From NCBI GenBank assembly GCA_009772935.1, contig WOUR01000038.1, forward strand, positions 1 through 50,332: a stretch of DNA of 50,332 nucleotides, written 5' to 3'. The notes beneath the pieces are model-generated. The model searched no databases and was not told the origin of the DNA. It saw only the letters and a list, made by a program, of their open reading frames with translations. This document shows, one piece after another, positions 30,733 to 39,507 of this stretch (the stretch's first letter is position 1; every line of letters starts with the position of its first letter). Source of the stretch: Rhodospirillaceae bacterium (GTDB lineage: Bacteria > Pseudomonadota > Alphaproteobacteria > Reyranellales > Reyranellaceae). Position numbers and translations under genes: made by a program.

Positions 30733-31983
30733 ATGATCGCGTGCGGACTGGATTTCGGAACGTCGAACTCGGCGATCGGCGTCATGCGCCGGGGCGTGGC
30801 CGAGCTGGCGCCGATCGAGGCGGGCAACACGCTGATGCCGAGCGCGGTGTTCTTCGACTACGAGAGCAGGGGACGCGTGCTGCTCGGCAACGCTGCGATC
30901 GCGGCCTATGTCGAGCAGACCGAGGGCCGGCTGATGCGGGCCCTGAAGTCGATCCTGGGCTCGCCCCTGATCGACGAGGAAACCAGCCTCGGCGGCCGCA
31001 AGGTGCCGCTCACCCATGTTGTCGAGATCTTCGTCCGGAATCTCAAGGAGAAGGCGGAAGCCTTCGCCGGCCGGGAGATCGTCTCGGTCGTGATGGGCCG
31101 CCCGGTGCGCTTCGTCGATGACGACGACCAGGCCGATGCCCGCGCGCAGTCCGTGCTCGAGCGGGTGGCGCGGCAGGCCGGATTCCGCGATATCGCCTTC
31201 GCCTATGAGCCGATTGCCGCCGCCCATCACTACGAGCAGAGCGTGACGCGCGAGGAACTGGTCCTGATTGCCGATATCGGCGGCGGCACCAGCGACTTCT
31301 CGATCGTGCGGGTGGGACCGGAGCGGCGAGGGCGTGCCGATCGCAGCGGCGATGTGCTGGCCAGCACCGGCGTGCGCATCGGCGGCACCGACCTCGACAC
31401 CGCGCTCAGCCTCGCTTCGGTGATGCCGTTGCTGGGGCTCGGCACGCAGCTCGTGAAGAAGAACCTGCCGATGCCCAACGCGCTCTATCACCAGCTCGCG
31501 ACCTGGGCGACGATCAACTTCGCCTATACCTACCGCAACGAGCGTGAAGTGACCGAACTGGTGTCGCTGGCCCGCGAGCCCGAGAAAGTCGCGCGGCTGC
31601 TTCGGCTGCTGCAGCAGGGGCTGGGCCATCGCCTGGCCTTCACCGTCGAGGACGCCAAGATCGCGCTCAGCGGCGAGGAGCGTGTCGGCATTCCGCTCGC
31701 CTTCCTCGAAACGGGGCTTTCGGCCATCGCGACGCGTGCGAGGTTCGACCGGGCCATCGGTGTCGCAATATCCCGCCTGTATGAGGCCGCGGGCGCCTGT
31801 ATCGCCGCTGCCGGCCTCAAGACCGATGCGATCGAGACGATCTTCCTCACTGGCGGATCGAGCCGGGTGCCCGCGGTGCGCACCGCCGTCGCGCGGGCCG
31901 CGCCCGGCGCCCGCGTCGCCGGTGGCTCCGATCTCCTTTCGGTCGCGCTCGGCCTCGCTCAGATGTCGGGAAGCGCGGCCTAA
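30733..31983 (+). CDS. yegD: Hsp70 family protein, YegD-like
   Basis: 416 residues with the actin/Hsp70 ATPase fold: phosphate-1 loop GLDFGTSNSAIGVM, the LIADIGGGTSDFSIVRVG phosphate-2 loop, the AYEPIAAAHHYEQ connector, and the late FLTGGSSRVPAVR adenosine motif. There is no C-terminal peptide-binding domain, so it is a short Hsp70-like ATPase of the YegD type whose client or function is not well known. I prefer the ATG at 30733, since homologues start right before the first phosphate loop; an in-frame ATG at 30700 exists. Monocistronic and cytoplasmic. Confidence 0.85.
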   Translation: MIACGLDFGTSNSAIGVMRRGVAELAPIEAGNTLMPSAVFFDYESRGRVLLGNAAIAAYVEQTEGRLMRALKSILGSPLIDEETSLGGRKVPLTHVVEIFVRNLKEKAEAFAGREIVSVVMGRPVRFVDDDDQADARAQSVLERVARQAGFRDIAFAYEPIAAAHHYEQSVTREELVLIADIGGGTSDFSIVRVGPERRGRADRSGDVLASTGVRIGGTDLDTALSLASVMPLLGLGTQLVKKNLPMPNALYHQLATWATINFAYTYRNEREVTELVSLAREPEKVARLLRLLQQGLGHRLAFTVEDAKIALSGEERVGIPLAFLETGLSAIATRARFDRAIGVAISRLYEAAGACIAAAGLKTDAIETIFLTGGSSRVPAVRTAVARAAPGARVAGGSDLLSVALGLAQMSGSAA

Positions 31984-31990
31984 CCGCCGG

Positions 31991-33523
31991 TCAGGCCTGC
32001 GAATCGAAGAAGGCGTCGGCGTCGTCGGTTTCGACCAGGCGGCCCTTGCGGATCTCCAGGAAGCGGGTCGCAACGGTGCGCGTGAAGAAGCGATCGTGGC
32101 TCACGAAGATGCATGAGACTTCGCTCTTCTCGAGCTGCTCCTCGAGGTCTTCCTGGCCCTCGATGTCGAGATGGTTGGTCGGTTCGTCCAATACGTAGAA
32201 GTTCGGCCGCAGCAGCTTCATCTTCAGGAACACCAGCCGCGCGCGCTCGCCGTGGCTCAGCACGCCGATTGGCTCTTTCACGCGCACGAAAGAGAAGCCC
32301 GCACCGGCGAGGTGGCGGATCGCCTCCTTCTCGGTGACGCCTTCGGCTTCGACAACATAGTCGAGGATCTTCGTCGATGTCGGCAGCTCGCTCATCGCCT
32401 GGTCGAAATAAACCAGGCGGCAGGCCGGATTGAAACGCACGGCAGCCTGTCCGTCATAATGGTCGCGGCCGGGCTCGTAGGCTGCGGCCAGCGCTGCAAG
32501 AAGCGTCGACTTGCCGGTGCCGTTGGTGCCGAGCAGCGCCACGCGCTCGCCGGCCGCAATGGAAAGACGCTCGATGCCGATCAGCTTGCGGTCGCTGCCG
32601 GGGACAATCACGTCGAGGTTCGACAGGCGCAACGCCACCTTGGCGTCGATGTCGCCGTCGGCCAGTTCGAGGCGACGCTCGCGCGCGACATAGGCCTGCG
32701 TGCGCTCCTTCTCGATGCGGGCGATGCGGCTCTCGACGGCGTTCTTGCGCTTGTTGAGGTCGGGGTTCTTGACCGCCCAGACCTTGTAGCGTGCGGCGGC
32801 CTGCTCCAGCCGCTTGATCTCGCGATCCTCCTGCCGCGCCCGCGTTGCGGCGGTGGCGTCGCGGCGCAGCAGTTCCTCGCGAGCGACGGAGAAGCGCGTC
32901 TTGAAGGCGTGGACGCCGTCCGACCGCAGGAACAGGGTGCGTTCGGTCACCCGGTCGAGGAATTCGCGGTCGTGGCTGACGATCAGCATCGGCACGGCGA
33001 ATTCGTCGGTGAGCCAGCGCTCCAGCGTGTTGATGTTGGCGAGGTCGAGATGGTTGGTCGGCTCGTCGAGGATCAGGATGTCGGGTTCTTCGAGCCGCGC
33101 CGCGGCGGCGACCAGCATCAGCCGCTGCCAGCCGCCCGAGAGGTTGCCGAACGGCCTGTCGAGGATCTCCGGATCGACGCCGATCTCGTCGACCAGCATG
33201 TAGATGCGCCAGTCCTCGCCATCCTGTCCGACCTTGGCCAGCGACTGGCCAAGTACCTCACGGACGGAACGTGCGGCGAGGCCTTCGGGCACATCCTGCG
33301 CCACTTGGCCGATGCGCAGGCCGCGCGAGCGGATGACCTGTCCGGCATTGAGTTCGAGCGCGCCGGTCAGGCACTTCAGCAAGGTCGACTTGCCCGCGCC
33401 GTTCTCGCCGACCAGCGCCGTGCGCGCCTCGTCCAGCAGGAACGACACGTTCTCGAAGACGCGGCCCGAGCCGTAGAAGAAGGAGGCCTGCTCCATGCCG
33501 AGCACGGCCTGACGCGACGCCAT
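31991..33523 (-). CDS. ABC-F family ATPase
   Basis: 510 residues, two ABC ATPase domains in one chain and no transmembrane part. Domain 1: GENGAGKSTLLK, LSGGWQRLMLVAAAA, ILILDEPTNHLD. Domain 2: GTNGTGKSTLLA, LSHGERARLVFLKM (His in place of the second Gly), FYVLDEPTNHLD. Between them is the charged linker rich in Arg and Glu (RRDATAATRARQEDREIKRL) that contacts the ribosome in Uup/EttA/resistance-type ABC-F proteins. It probably acts on translating ribosomes. It is convergent with the YegD-like gene (stops 7 bases apart). Confidence 0.9.
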   Translation of the reverse strand: MASRQAVLGMEQASFFYGSGRVFENVSFLLDEARTALVGENGAGKSTLLKCLTGALELNAGQVIRSRGLRIGQVAQDVPEGLAARSVREVLGQSLAKVGQDGEDWRIYMLVDEIGVDPEILDRPFGNLSGGWQRLMLVAAAARLEEPDILILDEPTNHLDLANINTLERWLTDEFAVPMLIVSHDREFLDRVTERTLFLRSDGVHAFKTRFSVAREELLRRDATAATRARQEDREIKRLEQAAARYKVWAVKNPDLNKRKNAVESRIARIEKERTQAYVARERRLELADGDIDAKVALRLSNLDVIVPGSDRKLIGIERLSIAAGERVALLGTNGTGKSTLLAALAAAYEPGRDHYDGQAAVRFNPACRLVYFDQAMSELPTSTKILDYVVEAEGVTEKEAIRHLAGAGFSFVRVKEPIGVLSHGERARLVFLKMKLLRPNFYVLDEPTNHLDIEGQEDLEEQLEKSEVSCIFVSHDRFFTRTVATRFLEIRKGRLVETDDADAFFDSQA

Positions 33524-33574
33524 CGTCTCTGTCCTGACGCGAAATGGATCGCGCCTTTACCACCGCGATCCTGG

Positions 33575-34747
33575 CTAGGCCAGCACGCCGTCCCGGGCGA
33601 CGATCCGGCCGGCCTTGACCACCAGGCTGCGGCGTTTGCGGGTGGCGACGGCTTCGGCGAGCGTGGTCGCTTCGACTGTCACGAAGTCCGCGGGACCGCC
33701 GACCTTGAAGCCGTAGTCCGGGAGGCCCAGGACGCGGGCTCCAGCTGCGGTCACCATGTCGAAGGCCAGCGCCAGCTCCTGGTCGTGACGGAAGTTGGCG
33801 CGGTAGCCGATCAGCATGGCGCGCTCCAGCATGTCGCCGTTGCCGAATGGTGACCAGGCATCGCGGATATTGTCGGAGCCGCCGAACACCTCGACACCAT
33901 GCTCGCGCAGCAGCTTGAGCGGCGGAATGGTGGCGCCGCCCGGCCCATGGCTCATGATGGCGACACCCGCCCGGGCGAGCGTATCGGCGGCGCGGATGAC
34001 GCTATCGGATGAGACCGAGCCCAGCGCGAAAGCGTGGCTTACCGCGACCTTGCCCTGCAGGCCCGTCGCCTTGGTGCGGTCGGCGATCGCGAGGATCTGT
34101 GCGAGGCCAGCTTCGCCGCCATCGTGCAGATGGATGTCGACACCGACGCCGCGACGGCTGGCGATGGCAAAGATCGCGTCGATATGGGCGTCGAGGTCGC
34201 CGTCGATTCCGACCGGATCCAGGCCGCCCACGAGATCCGCGCCCTGCGCGATCGCCTCGTCGAGCAGATCCGCGGTGCCGGGCGAGCGCAGGATGCCGCT
34301 TTGCGGGAACGCCACGATCTCGATGGTGACGAGATCGCGGAAATGCTGGCGGATCTTCAGGACCTCATGCAGGTTCCGGAGCCTGAGCTGGTTGTCGATG
34401 TCGACATGAGTGCGCATGTGCAAGGTGCCGCTGGTCACCACCTGGCGCACCAGGTTCGAGCCGGTCTCGAATTCCGGCACGGTGCGGGCCGCGCGCACGC
34501 GGCGCTCCGCCGCGATGCGGTCCGAGACCGTGTTGCCGGCCGCCTGGTTGGGCACCCACGGCAGGCCGAGCAGCGTCTTGTCGAGATGGATATGGCCGTC
34601 GACCAGCGGCGGCAGCACGATCGTGCCGGCGAGATCGACGGCGTCCGGTGTCGACAGCGAGGCAGGGAGGAGAGCGGCGATGCGCCCTCCCTCGACCTCG
34701 ATATCGCACCGGCTGCCGTCGGGCAGTGTGGCGTTCGAGAAGCGCAC
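33575..34747 (-). CDS. cytosine deaminase-like amidohydrolase
   Basis: A 390-residue metal-dependent TIM-barrel hydrolase. The metal-site HxH is PLVDGHIHLDKTLLG; other landmarks are TLHMRTHVDID, the DIHLHDGGEAG strand, VSHAFALGS, and FGGSDNIRDAWSPFGNGDM with the catalytic Asp. It closely follows the text of CodA-type cytosine deaminases and N-isopropylammelide-type relatives, so deamination of a cyclic amidine is likely. It lies 13 bases downstream of the HpcH/HpaI aldolase gene and is probably in one operon with it. Cytoplasmic. Confidence 0.88.
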   Translation of the reverse strand: MRFSNATLPDGSRCDIEVEGGRIAALLPASLSTPDAVDLAGTIVLPPLVDGHIHLDKTLLGLPWVPNQAAGNTVSDRIAAERRVRAARTVPEFETGSNLVRQVVTSGTLHMRTHVDIDNQLRLRNLHEVLKIRQHFRDLVTIEIVAFPQSGILRSPGTADLLDEAIAQGADLVGGLDPVGIDGDLDAHIDAIFAIASRRGVGVDIHLHDGGEAGLAQILAIADRTKATGLQGKVAVSHAFALGSVSSDSVIRAADTLARAGVAIMSHGPGGATIPPLKLLREHGVEVFGGSDNIRDAWSPFGNGDMLERAMLIGYRANFRHDQELALAFDMVTAAGARVLGLPDYGFKVGGPADFVTVEATTLAEAVATRKRRSLVVKAGRIVARDGVLA

Positions 34748-34760
34748 GCCGTCGCTCGCG

Positions 34761-35543
34761 TTACTTGGCGGCCGTCGGGCCGCCTTCCTTGCGGGTGATG
34801 TCCACCGCTTCGCGCGCCGCCTTGGCCATCAGGCCGGCATCGTTGGCGATGGTGACGAGCTGGAAGCCCTTGTGGATCATCCTGGCCGCGTAGCTGCCGG
34901 TGCCATTGTGCAGGCCGGCGAACTGGCCGCGCTTCTTGGTGGCGGCGAGCAACTTGTCGTAGATCGACAGGATTTGCGGCTCTTCGCGGTCGAGCATCGG
35001 CTTCAGTCCCAGCGACAGGCCGAGATCGGACGGGCCGATATAGATGCCGCTCACGCCCGGCACGTCGAGAATGGCGTCGATATTGTCGATCGCCTCCTGC
35101 GTCTCGATCATCGGGATGACCAGCACCTCGTCGTTGGCCATCGCCTGATAGGGCGTCGCCTCGCCATAGGCGCCGGCGCGGATCGGGCCGTTCGAGCGCT
35201 TGCCCTTGGGCGGATAGAGCGCATAGGAAACCAGTGCCTTGGCCTCGGCGGCCGTATTCACCATCGGGCAGATGACGCCCCAGGCACCGCCGTCCAGGAC
35301 CTTGCCGACGATCCCGGGCTCGTTCCACGGCACGCGGACCAGCGGCGTGATCGGATGCTTGTCCATAGCCTGGAAGCAGCGGACCATCGAGAGATAGTCC
35401 TGCACGCCATGCTGCATGTCGACGGTGACGCTGTCCCAGCCGCACTGCGCCATGGTCTCGGCGGCGAAGCCATCGGGGATCGCCAGCCATCCATTGACGC
35501 AGGCCTTGCCGGCCTGCAGCCGCTTCTTCAGCATGTTCGACAT
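34761..35543 (-). CDS. HpcH/HpaI family aldolase
   Basis: A 260-residue class II pyruvate aldolase fold. The catalytic His is in VDMQHGVQD, the Arg in LVRVPWNEPG, and the metal ligands are Glu in IPMIETQEAI and Asp in YIGPSDLGLSLG. All four HpaI-type residues are present. It would split 4-hydroxy-2-oxo acids to pyruvate or oxaloacetate-type products and an aldehyde. I prefer the ATG at 35543, which has a GAGGAAA ribosome site, over 35561. It heads the operon with the cytosine-deaminase-like gene and is divergent from the aldose epimerase gene. Confidence 0.9.
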   Translation of the reverse strand: MSNMLKKRLQAGKACVNGWLAIPDGFAAETMAQCGWDSVTVDMQHGVQDYLSMVRCFQAMDKHPITPLVRVPWNEPGIVGKVLDGGAWGVICPMVNTAAEAKALVSYALYPPKGKRSNGPIRAGAYGEATPYQAMANDEVLVIPMIETQEAIDNIDAILDVPGVSGIYIGPSDLGLSLGLKPMLDREEPQILSIYDKLLAATKKRGQFAGLHNGTGSYAARMIHKGFQLVTIANDAGLMAKAAREAVDITRKEGGPTAAK

Positions 35544-35600
35544 CGATGCGTTTCCTCGCAATTTGAGAACGCGGGAGTTTACACAGCGACGGAGGATTGC

Positions 35601-36467
35601 GTGACGCTTTTGTCGCTGCGGGCGGGCCGGCTGGCCGTCGACCTGGTACCGGAGGCCGGCGGCTCGATCGCGCGCTTCGCCCTCGAGGGCGCCGGCGACC
35701 TGCTGCGGCCCGCAACGGACGCCGCTCTCGCTACAGGGACCGCTAAGGACGCGGCCTGCTACCCGCTGGTGCCGTTTTCAAACCGCATCGCGAATGGCAG
35801 ACTTTCCTTCCGGGACGACGTCATCCGCCTGCACACGAACTGGCCGGGCGTGCGTCACCCCATGCACGGCGATGGTTGGGCGAGGGCTTGGGACGTGGTG
35901 CACCACGACCGGCATTCGGCCGATCTGGTCTTTGTCCACGAGCGCGGCGTGGGCGCCGCCGGCTGGCCGTTCCGCTACCGCGCGCGGCAGACCTTCGCGC
36001 TCGAGGAAGCGGGACTTGCCGTCGGCCTGTCGATCGAGAACCTGGAGGATCGTGTGGTGCCGGCCGGCGTCGGCCTGCATCCTTTCTTCATGCGGGATGC
36101 CGATGCCGAACTGGCCTGCCGCCTCGCGGGCGTGTGGCGCACCGATGCGGAGGTCCTGCCGCTGCAGCGCGTGCCGCTACCGCCGGAGTGGGATTTCTCC
36201 AGGTCTCGCCGGGTCGACGGCATGGGCCTCGACCACTGTTTCGATGGCTGGGATGGCCAAGCCACCGTTACGTGGCCGCAACGCGGACTGCGCCTCGTCC
36301 TGTCGGCGACGGAGGCATTTCGTCATCTGGTGATCTATGTTCCCGACGGCCAACGATACTTCTGTGTTGAGCCGGTGAGCCACGCCAACGGCGCGGTCGG
36401 GCAGACCCGGCTGGCCGCGGGCGCCACGCTCGGCGGCGAGATTTCGTTCAGGCTGGTCCAGATCTAG
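35601..36467 (+). CDS. aldose 1-epimerase family protein
   Basis: A 288-residue galactose-mutarotase-like beta-sandwich protein. Conserved items are YPLVPFSNRIANGRL, HPMHGDGWARAW, GLHPFFMRD (catalytic His region) and FCVEPVSHANGA (Glu and His). It starts at a GTG at 35601 with a GGAGGA ribosome site; the frame is open to 34410, but that part is antisense to the aldolase and deaminase genes. It interconverts sugar anomers; the sugar is unknown. It is followed after 9 bases by an SDR gene, probably a sugar-oxidation pair (inference). Confidence 0.87.
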   Translation: MTLLSLRAGRLAVDLVPEAGGSIARFALEGAGDLLRPATDAALATGTAKDAACYPLVPFSNRIANGRLSFRDDVIRLHTNWPGVRHPMHGDGWARAWDVVHHDRHSADLVFVHERGVGAAGWPFRYRARQTFALEEAGLAVGLSIENLEDRVVPAGVGLHPFFMRDADAELACRLAGVWRTDAEVLPLQRVPLPPEWDFSRSRRVDGMGLDHCFDGWDGQATVTWPQRGLRLVLSATEAFRHLVIYVPDGQRYFCVEPVSHANGAVGQTRLAAGATLGGEISFRLVQI

Positions 36468-36476
36468 AGGATTTTC

Positions 36477-37244
36477 ATGCCGCCCTTCGCTTCCTATCCC
36501 AGCCTCTCGGGGCGCACCGTGTTCGTTTCTGGCGGCGGGTCGGGCATCGGTGCCTCGCTCGTCGAGCATTTCGCCGAGCAGGGCGCCAAGGTCGGCTTCG
36601 TGGACATCGACGAGGCGGCTTCGAAGACGCTGGTCGAGAAAATCGAGGCCCGGCGCCACGCCGTGCCGCTGTTCGTGCCCTGCGACATCCGTGACGTGGC
36701 GGCCTATCAGCGGGCGATCGAAGGCGTGGCGGCGAAGCTCGGAGCCATCACCGTGCTGGTGAACAACGCCGCGCGTGACGATCGCCACACGCTCGCCCAG
36801 GTGACGCCGGACTTCTGGGACGAGCGCATCGCGGTCAACCTGCGCCACGCCTACTTCGCCATCCAGACGGTGGCGCCGGCGATGAAGAAGGCGGGCGGCG
36901 GCTCGATCGTGAATTTCAGCTCTGTGAGCTATCACACGATGACGCCCAACCTTTCCGTCTACCAGGCGGCCAAGGCCGCGGTGATCGGCATGACGCGCGG
37001 CCTCGCGCGCGACCTCGGCGGCGACGGCATCCGCCTCAATGCCGTGACGCCCGGCTGGATCATGACGCAGCGCCAGCTCGATCTCTGGGTGACGCCGGAC
37101 GCCAAGGCGGCGCAGCTCAACGCCCAGTGCCTGAAGGAGCTGCTCTATCCGCCGGATATCGCGCGCATGGTCCTGTGGCTCGCCGCCGACGACAGCCGGA
37201 TGGTGACGGCGCAGAACTTTGTCGTCGATGGAGGCCGGATGTGA
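36477..37244 (+). CDS. SDR family oxidoreductase
   Basis: A 255-residue classical short-chain dehydrogenase. The cofactor motif is SGGGSGIGASLVEHF, with an Asp-rich VDIDE at strand 2 pointing to NAD rather than NADP. LVNNAARDDRH, the Ser of NFSSVSYHTM and the YQAAK active site complete the catalytic set, and the C-terminal NFVVDGGRM is typical. Family relatives oxidise sugars such as arabinose, xylose or galactose to lactones, which fits the epimerase directly upstream. The stop overlaps the GTG start of the next gene. Confidence 0.91.
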   Translation: MPPFASYPSLSGRTVFVSGGGSGIGASLVEHFAEQGAKVGFVDIDEAASKTLVEKIEARRHAVPLFVPCDIRDVAAYQRAIEGVAAKLGAITVLVNNAARDDRHTLAQVTPDFWDERIAVNLRHAYFAIQTVAPAMKKAGGGSIVNFSSVSYHTMTPNLSVYQAAKAAVIGMTRGLARDLGGDGIRLNAVTPGWIMTQRQLDLWVTPDAKAAQLNAQCLKELLYPPDIARMVLWLAADDSRMVTAQNFVVDGGRM

Positions 37245-37924
37245 ATACCGCCGCCATCGCCTCGCTGCCGAGGCGCTTCTTTCATGGCTGGGTCGGGCTA
37301 TTCCGCCACCTGCTTCCGCCGACCCTTTATTTCTTCATCGCCTTCAACCTGATCGTCTTCACCACCAACCTGCTGGCCCGCAACTACTGGTTCAACCTCA
37401 GCAGCTTCCTGTTGGCCAGCACGACGGCGCTGATCGTCGGCAAGGTGGTGCTGGTCGTCGACAAGGTCCGCATCATCGACAAGTTCCGCGGCGCGCCGCT
37501 GATCCAGCCGATCCTCTACAAGACCGTCTTCTATTCCGTCGTCGTCCTTGTCGTGCGCCTGCTGGAGAAGGTCCTGGATGTCGCGTTCGACGCGCACAGC
37601 CTCGACCAGATCTACCGGATGGTGCTGGTCGACTTCACCTGGCATCGCTTCGTCGCCGTGCAGGTCTGGATCTTCGTCTGCTTCCTGCTCTATGTGACCG
37701 CCAGCGAGCTCAACGCGCTGGTCGGCGACGGCCAGCTCCGGCGTCTCTTCTTCCATCACCGGTCGTCGGAATACGGCCTGACGCGCCGCCAGCATATCCG
37801 CGCGCTCATGGAGATCAGCCGGTTGGCGCGAGACACGCCGCGCGAGCGGTTGCTCGATCCCGCGACGCCTCAAGGGGGGCGGCTGGCCGAGCTGATCGAC
37901 CGCCTGCGCCGCCGCAACGCCTGA
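37241..37924 (+). CDS. hypothetical membrane protein
   Basis: 227 residues starting at a GTG that overlaps the SDR stop (GTGA). Four hydrophobic helices are visible: TLYFFIAFNLIVFTTN, FLLASTTALIVGKVVLVV, KTVFYSVVVLVVRLLEKV and VAVQVWIFVCFLLYVTA. A charged cytoplasmic tail follows (RRLFFHHRSSEYGLTRRQHIR). I do not recognise a family with certainty. Translational coupling links its expression to the SDR, but no common function is evident. Confidence 0.75.
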   Translation: MNTAAIASLPRRFFHGWVGLFRHLLPPTLYFFIAFNLIVFTTNLLARNYWFNLSSFLLASTTALIVGKVVLVVDKVRIIDKFRGAPLIQPILYKTVFYSVVVLVVRLLEKVLDVAFDAHSLDQIYRMVLVDFTWHRFVAVQVWIFVCFLLYVTASELNALVGDGQLRRLFFHHRSSEYGLTRRQHIRALMEISRLARDTPRERLLDPATPQGGRLAELIDRLRRRNA

Positions 37925-37934
37925 CAACGGTCCG

Positions 37935-38810
37935 GTGGCCATCGACACGAATTGGCGCTGGATCGCGTGGACGATCCTCGGGATCGGCGGGCTGATCACG
38001 GCCGGCGGCGTGCTGCTGGGCCTTGGCACTCTTCGTCACGTGCTCCACGGCGAGCGGGCCGACGGGATCGTCACCGAGATCGTGCGCGAAGGCGACATGT
38101 ACGCGCCCGTCGTGCGTTTCCGTCTGCCCCAGGGCGAGGCTGTGGAGGTGAAGGACCTCGGCTCAGGCGCACCAGACTTCTCCGCGGGCGATGCGGTCAC
38201 GGTACTCTATCTCCCCGAGAGTCCGCGGGACTTCCGTCTCGACACGTTCGAGCGGCTCTGGCTGATGCCGATCGTCGTCACGGGCTTCGGCGGCTTCTGG
38301 CTGATGTTCGGCGCGGTCGCCTGGGCGCTGTCGCGCAACGCCGACCTCGCGCTGGTGGGCGAGCGGGCCTTCCTGGCGATATCGCTGTCGGCGCTGTTGA
38401 TCGGCGTCGTCGTCCTGTGGAGCGCCGTCGACCTCTATGCGAGCGGGGGACGAGTCCGGGGCACGGTGACGGAGATCCGCGAGAGCCGCTCGATCGTCAC
38501 GGAGAAGGTGACGACCCCGGCCGGCCGTGAGGTGCGCCGCGACGTCGAGCGCGTTTCCCTGGCGCCCATCGTGCGCTTCACCACGCCGGAGGGCCGCGAG
38601 ATCGAGTTCCACGGACGCGGCGGCAGCGGCACTTCGTTCAAGGCCGGCGAGGTCGTGAACGTCCTCTATGATCGCAGCCAGCCAGGTCACGCCCGCATCG
38701 TGTCGTTCGTCGATCTGTGGCTGCCCGCGGCCGTTTCCTTCGGGGTGGCGCTGATCTTCGGCGCCGCCGTTCGTCTGTCGCGCTGGAGCCGCCGCCGCGT
38801 TAAAGGCTAG
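37935..38810 (+). CDS. membrane protein with two DUF3592 domains
   Basis: 291 residues from a GTG at 37935. It is an internal duplication: a helix (WIAWTILGIGGLITAGGVLL) then a beta-domain with ADGIVTEIVREGDMYAPVVR, VRFRLPQGEAVEVKD and DAVTVLYLPESP; two further helices; then a second beta-domain with RGTVTEIRESRS, IVRFTTPEGREIEFHG and EVVNVLYDRSQPG; and a last helix. Each unit fits DUF3592, of unknown function. It lies 10 bases after the previous membrane gene. The end overlaps the convergent alpha/beta hydrolase gene by 11 bases. Confidence 0.8.
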   Translation: MAIDTNWRWIAWTILGIGGLITAGGVLLGLGTLRHVLHGERADGIVTEIVREGDMYAPVVRFRLPQGEAVEVKDLGSGAPDFSAGDAVTVLYLPESPRDFRLDTFERLWLMPIVVTGFGGFWLMFGAVAWALSRNADLALVGERAFLAISLSALLIGVVVLWSAVDLYASGGRVRGTVTEIRESRSIVTEKVTTPAGREVRRDVERVSLAPIVRFTTPEGREIEFHGRGGSGTSFKAGEVVNVLYDRSQPGHARIVSFVDLWLPAAVSFGVALIFGAAVRLSRWSRRRVKG

Positions 38811-39507
38811 CGCGTTCGATCCACGCGACCAGCAGCGCCGAAAGCTCGTGCGGCTTTTCCAGCGGTGCCATGTGGCCGCAGTCCTCGAGGATGCTGAAAC
38901 TGGAGTTCGGCAGCGCCTGCGCCATGCGCTCCGTCTCGGCCAGCGTGCGCAGCCGGTCCTGGCGACAGGCCACGACCAGGGATGGGCAGGTTATGCGTTC
39001 GAGATCGGCGTAACCGTCTCGACGGACCAGCGCGGCCTGGCGCTTGCGGACTTCCGGCCCCAGTCGCCGCTGCATGGCACGGAGGCGGTCGAGCAACACC
39101 GGATCGGTGTCGCGATCGGGATGCAGTCCCATCGCGTTGGAGACGGCGCCAGCGGCACGCGGTGGCCGGTCGCCCGGCCGGAAACCCGAAATCCTGCGCG
39201 CCCGCTCCTCGTCGGAATAGCCGCGCGCCGAGGAGGCGACGAAGGCCACTCCCGCCACGCGCTCCGGGGCCATCAGGGTGAGCACGCGGGCCACGAACCC
39301 GCCCATCGAGAAGCCGACCAGCACGAACCGTTCCGGCGCCTCGGCCAGCACGCGTGCGGCCATACCCTTGAGCGAGTCGTCGTCGTAGACGTTGCCGAAG
39401 CAGAGCGTGCCCAGCGTTTCGAGGTCCGGCACCATGTCCGTCCACAGTTCCGCATCACACATGAAGCCGGGGAGGAGCACGAGGGAACGCGTCGGCGCGG
39501 AACTCAC
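38800..39507 (-). CDS. alpha/beta hydrolase
   Basis: A 235-residue alpha/beta-hydrolase fold. The oxyanion strand is LVLLPGFMCDAELW, the nucleophile elbow is GFSMGGFVA with Ser, the acid is probably Asp in VACRQDRLRTL, and the His is in LEDCGHMAPLEKP. No signal peptide. It starts at a GTG overlapping the patatin stop codon, so it is coupled to that gene. It probably cleaves a small ester; the family cannot be narrowed. Confidence 0.87.
   Translation of the reverse strand: MSSAPTRSLVLLPGFMCDAELWTDMVPDLETLGTLCFGNVYDDDSLKGMAARVLAEAPERFVLVGFSMGGFVARVLTLMAPERVAGVAFVASSARGYSDEERARRISGFRPGDRPPRAAGAVSNAMGLHPDRDTDPVLLDRLRAMQRRLGPEVRKRQAALVRRDGYADLERITCPSLVVACRQDRLRTLAETERMAQALPNSSFSILEDCGHMAPLEKPHELSALLVAWIERASL

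Noticed and set aside
34410..35600. N-terminal extension of the aldose epimerase frame
   Set aside because: It is antisense to the deaminase and aldolase genes. The GTG at 35601 with GGAGGA upstream matches the family start.
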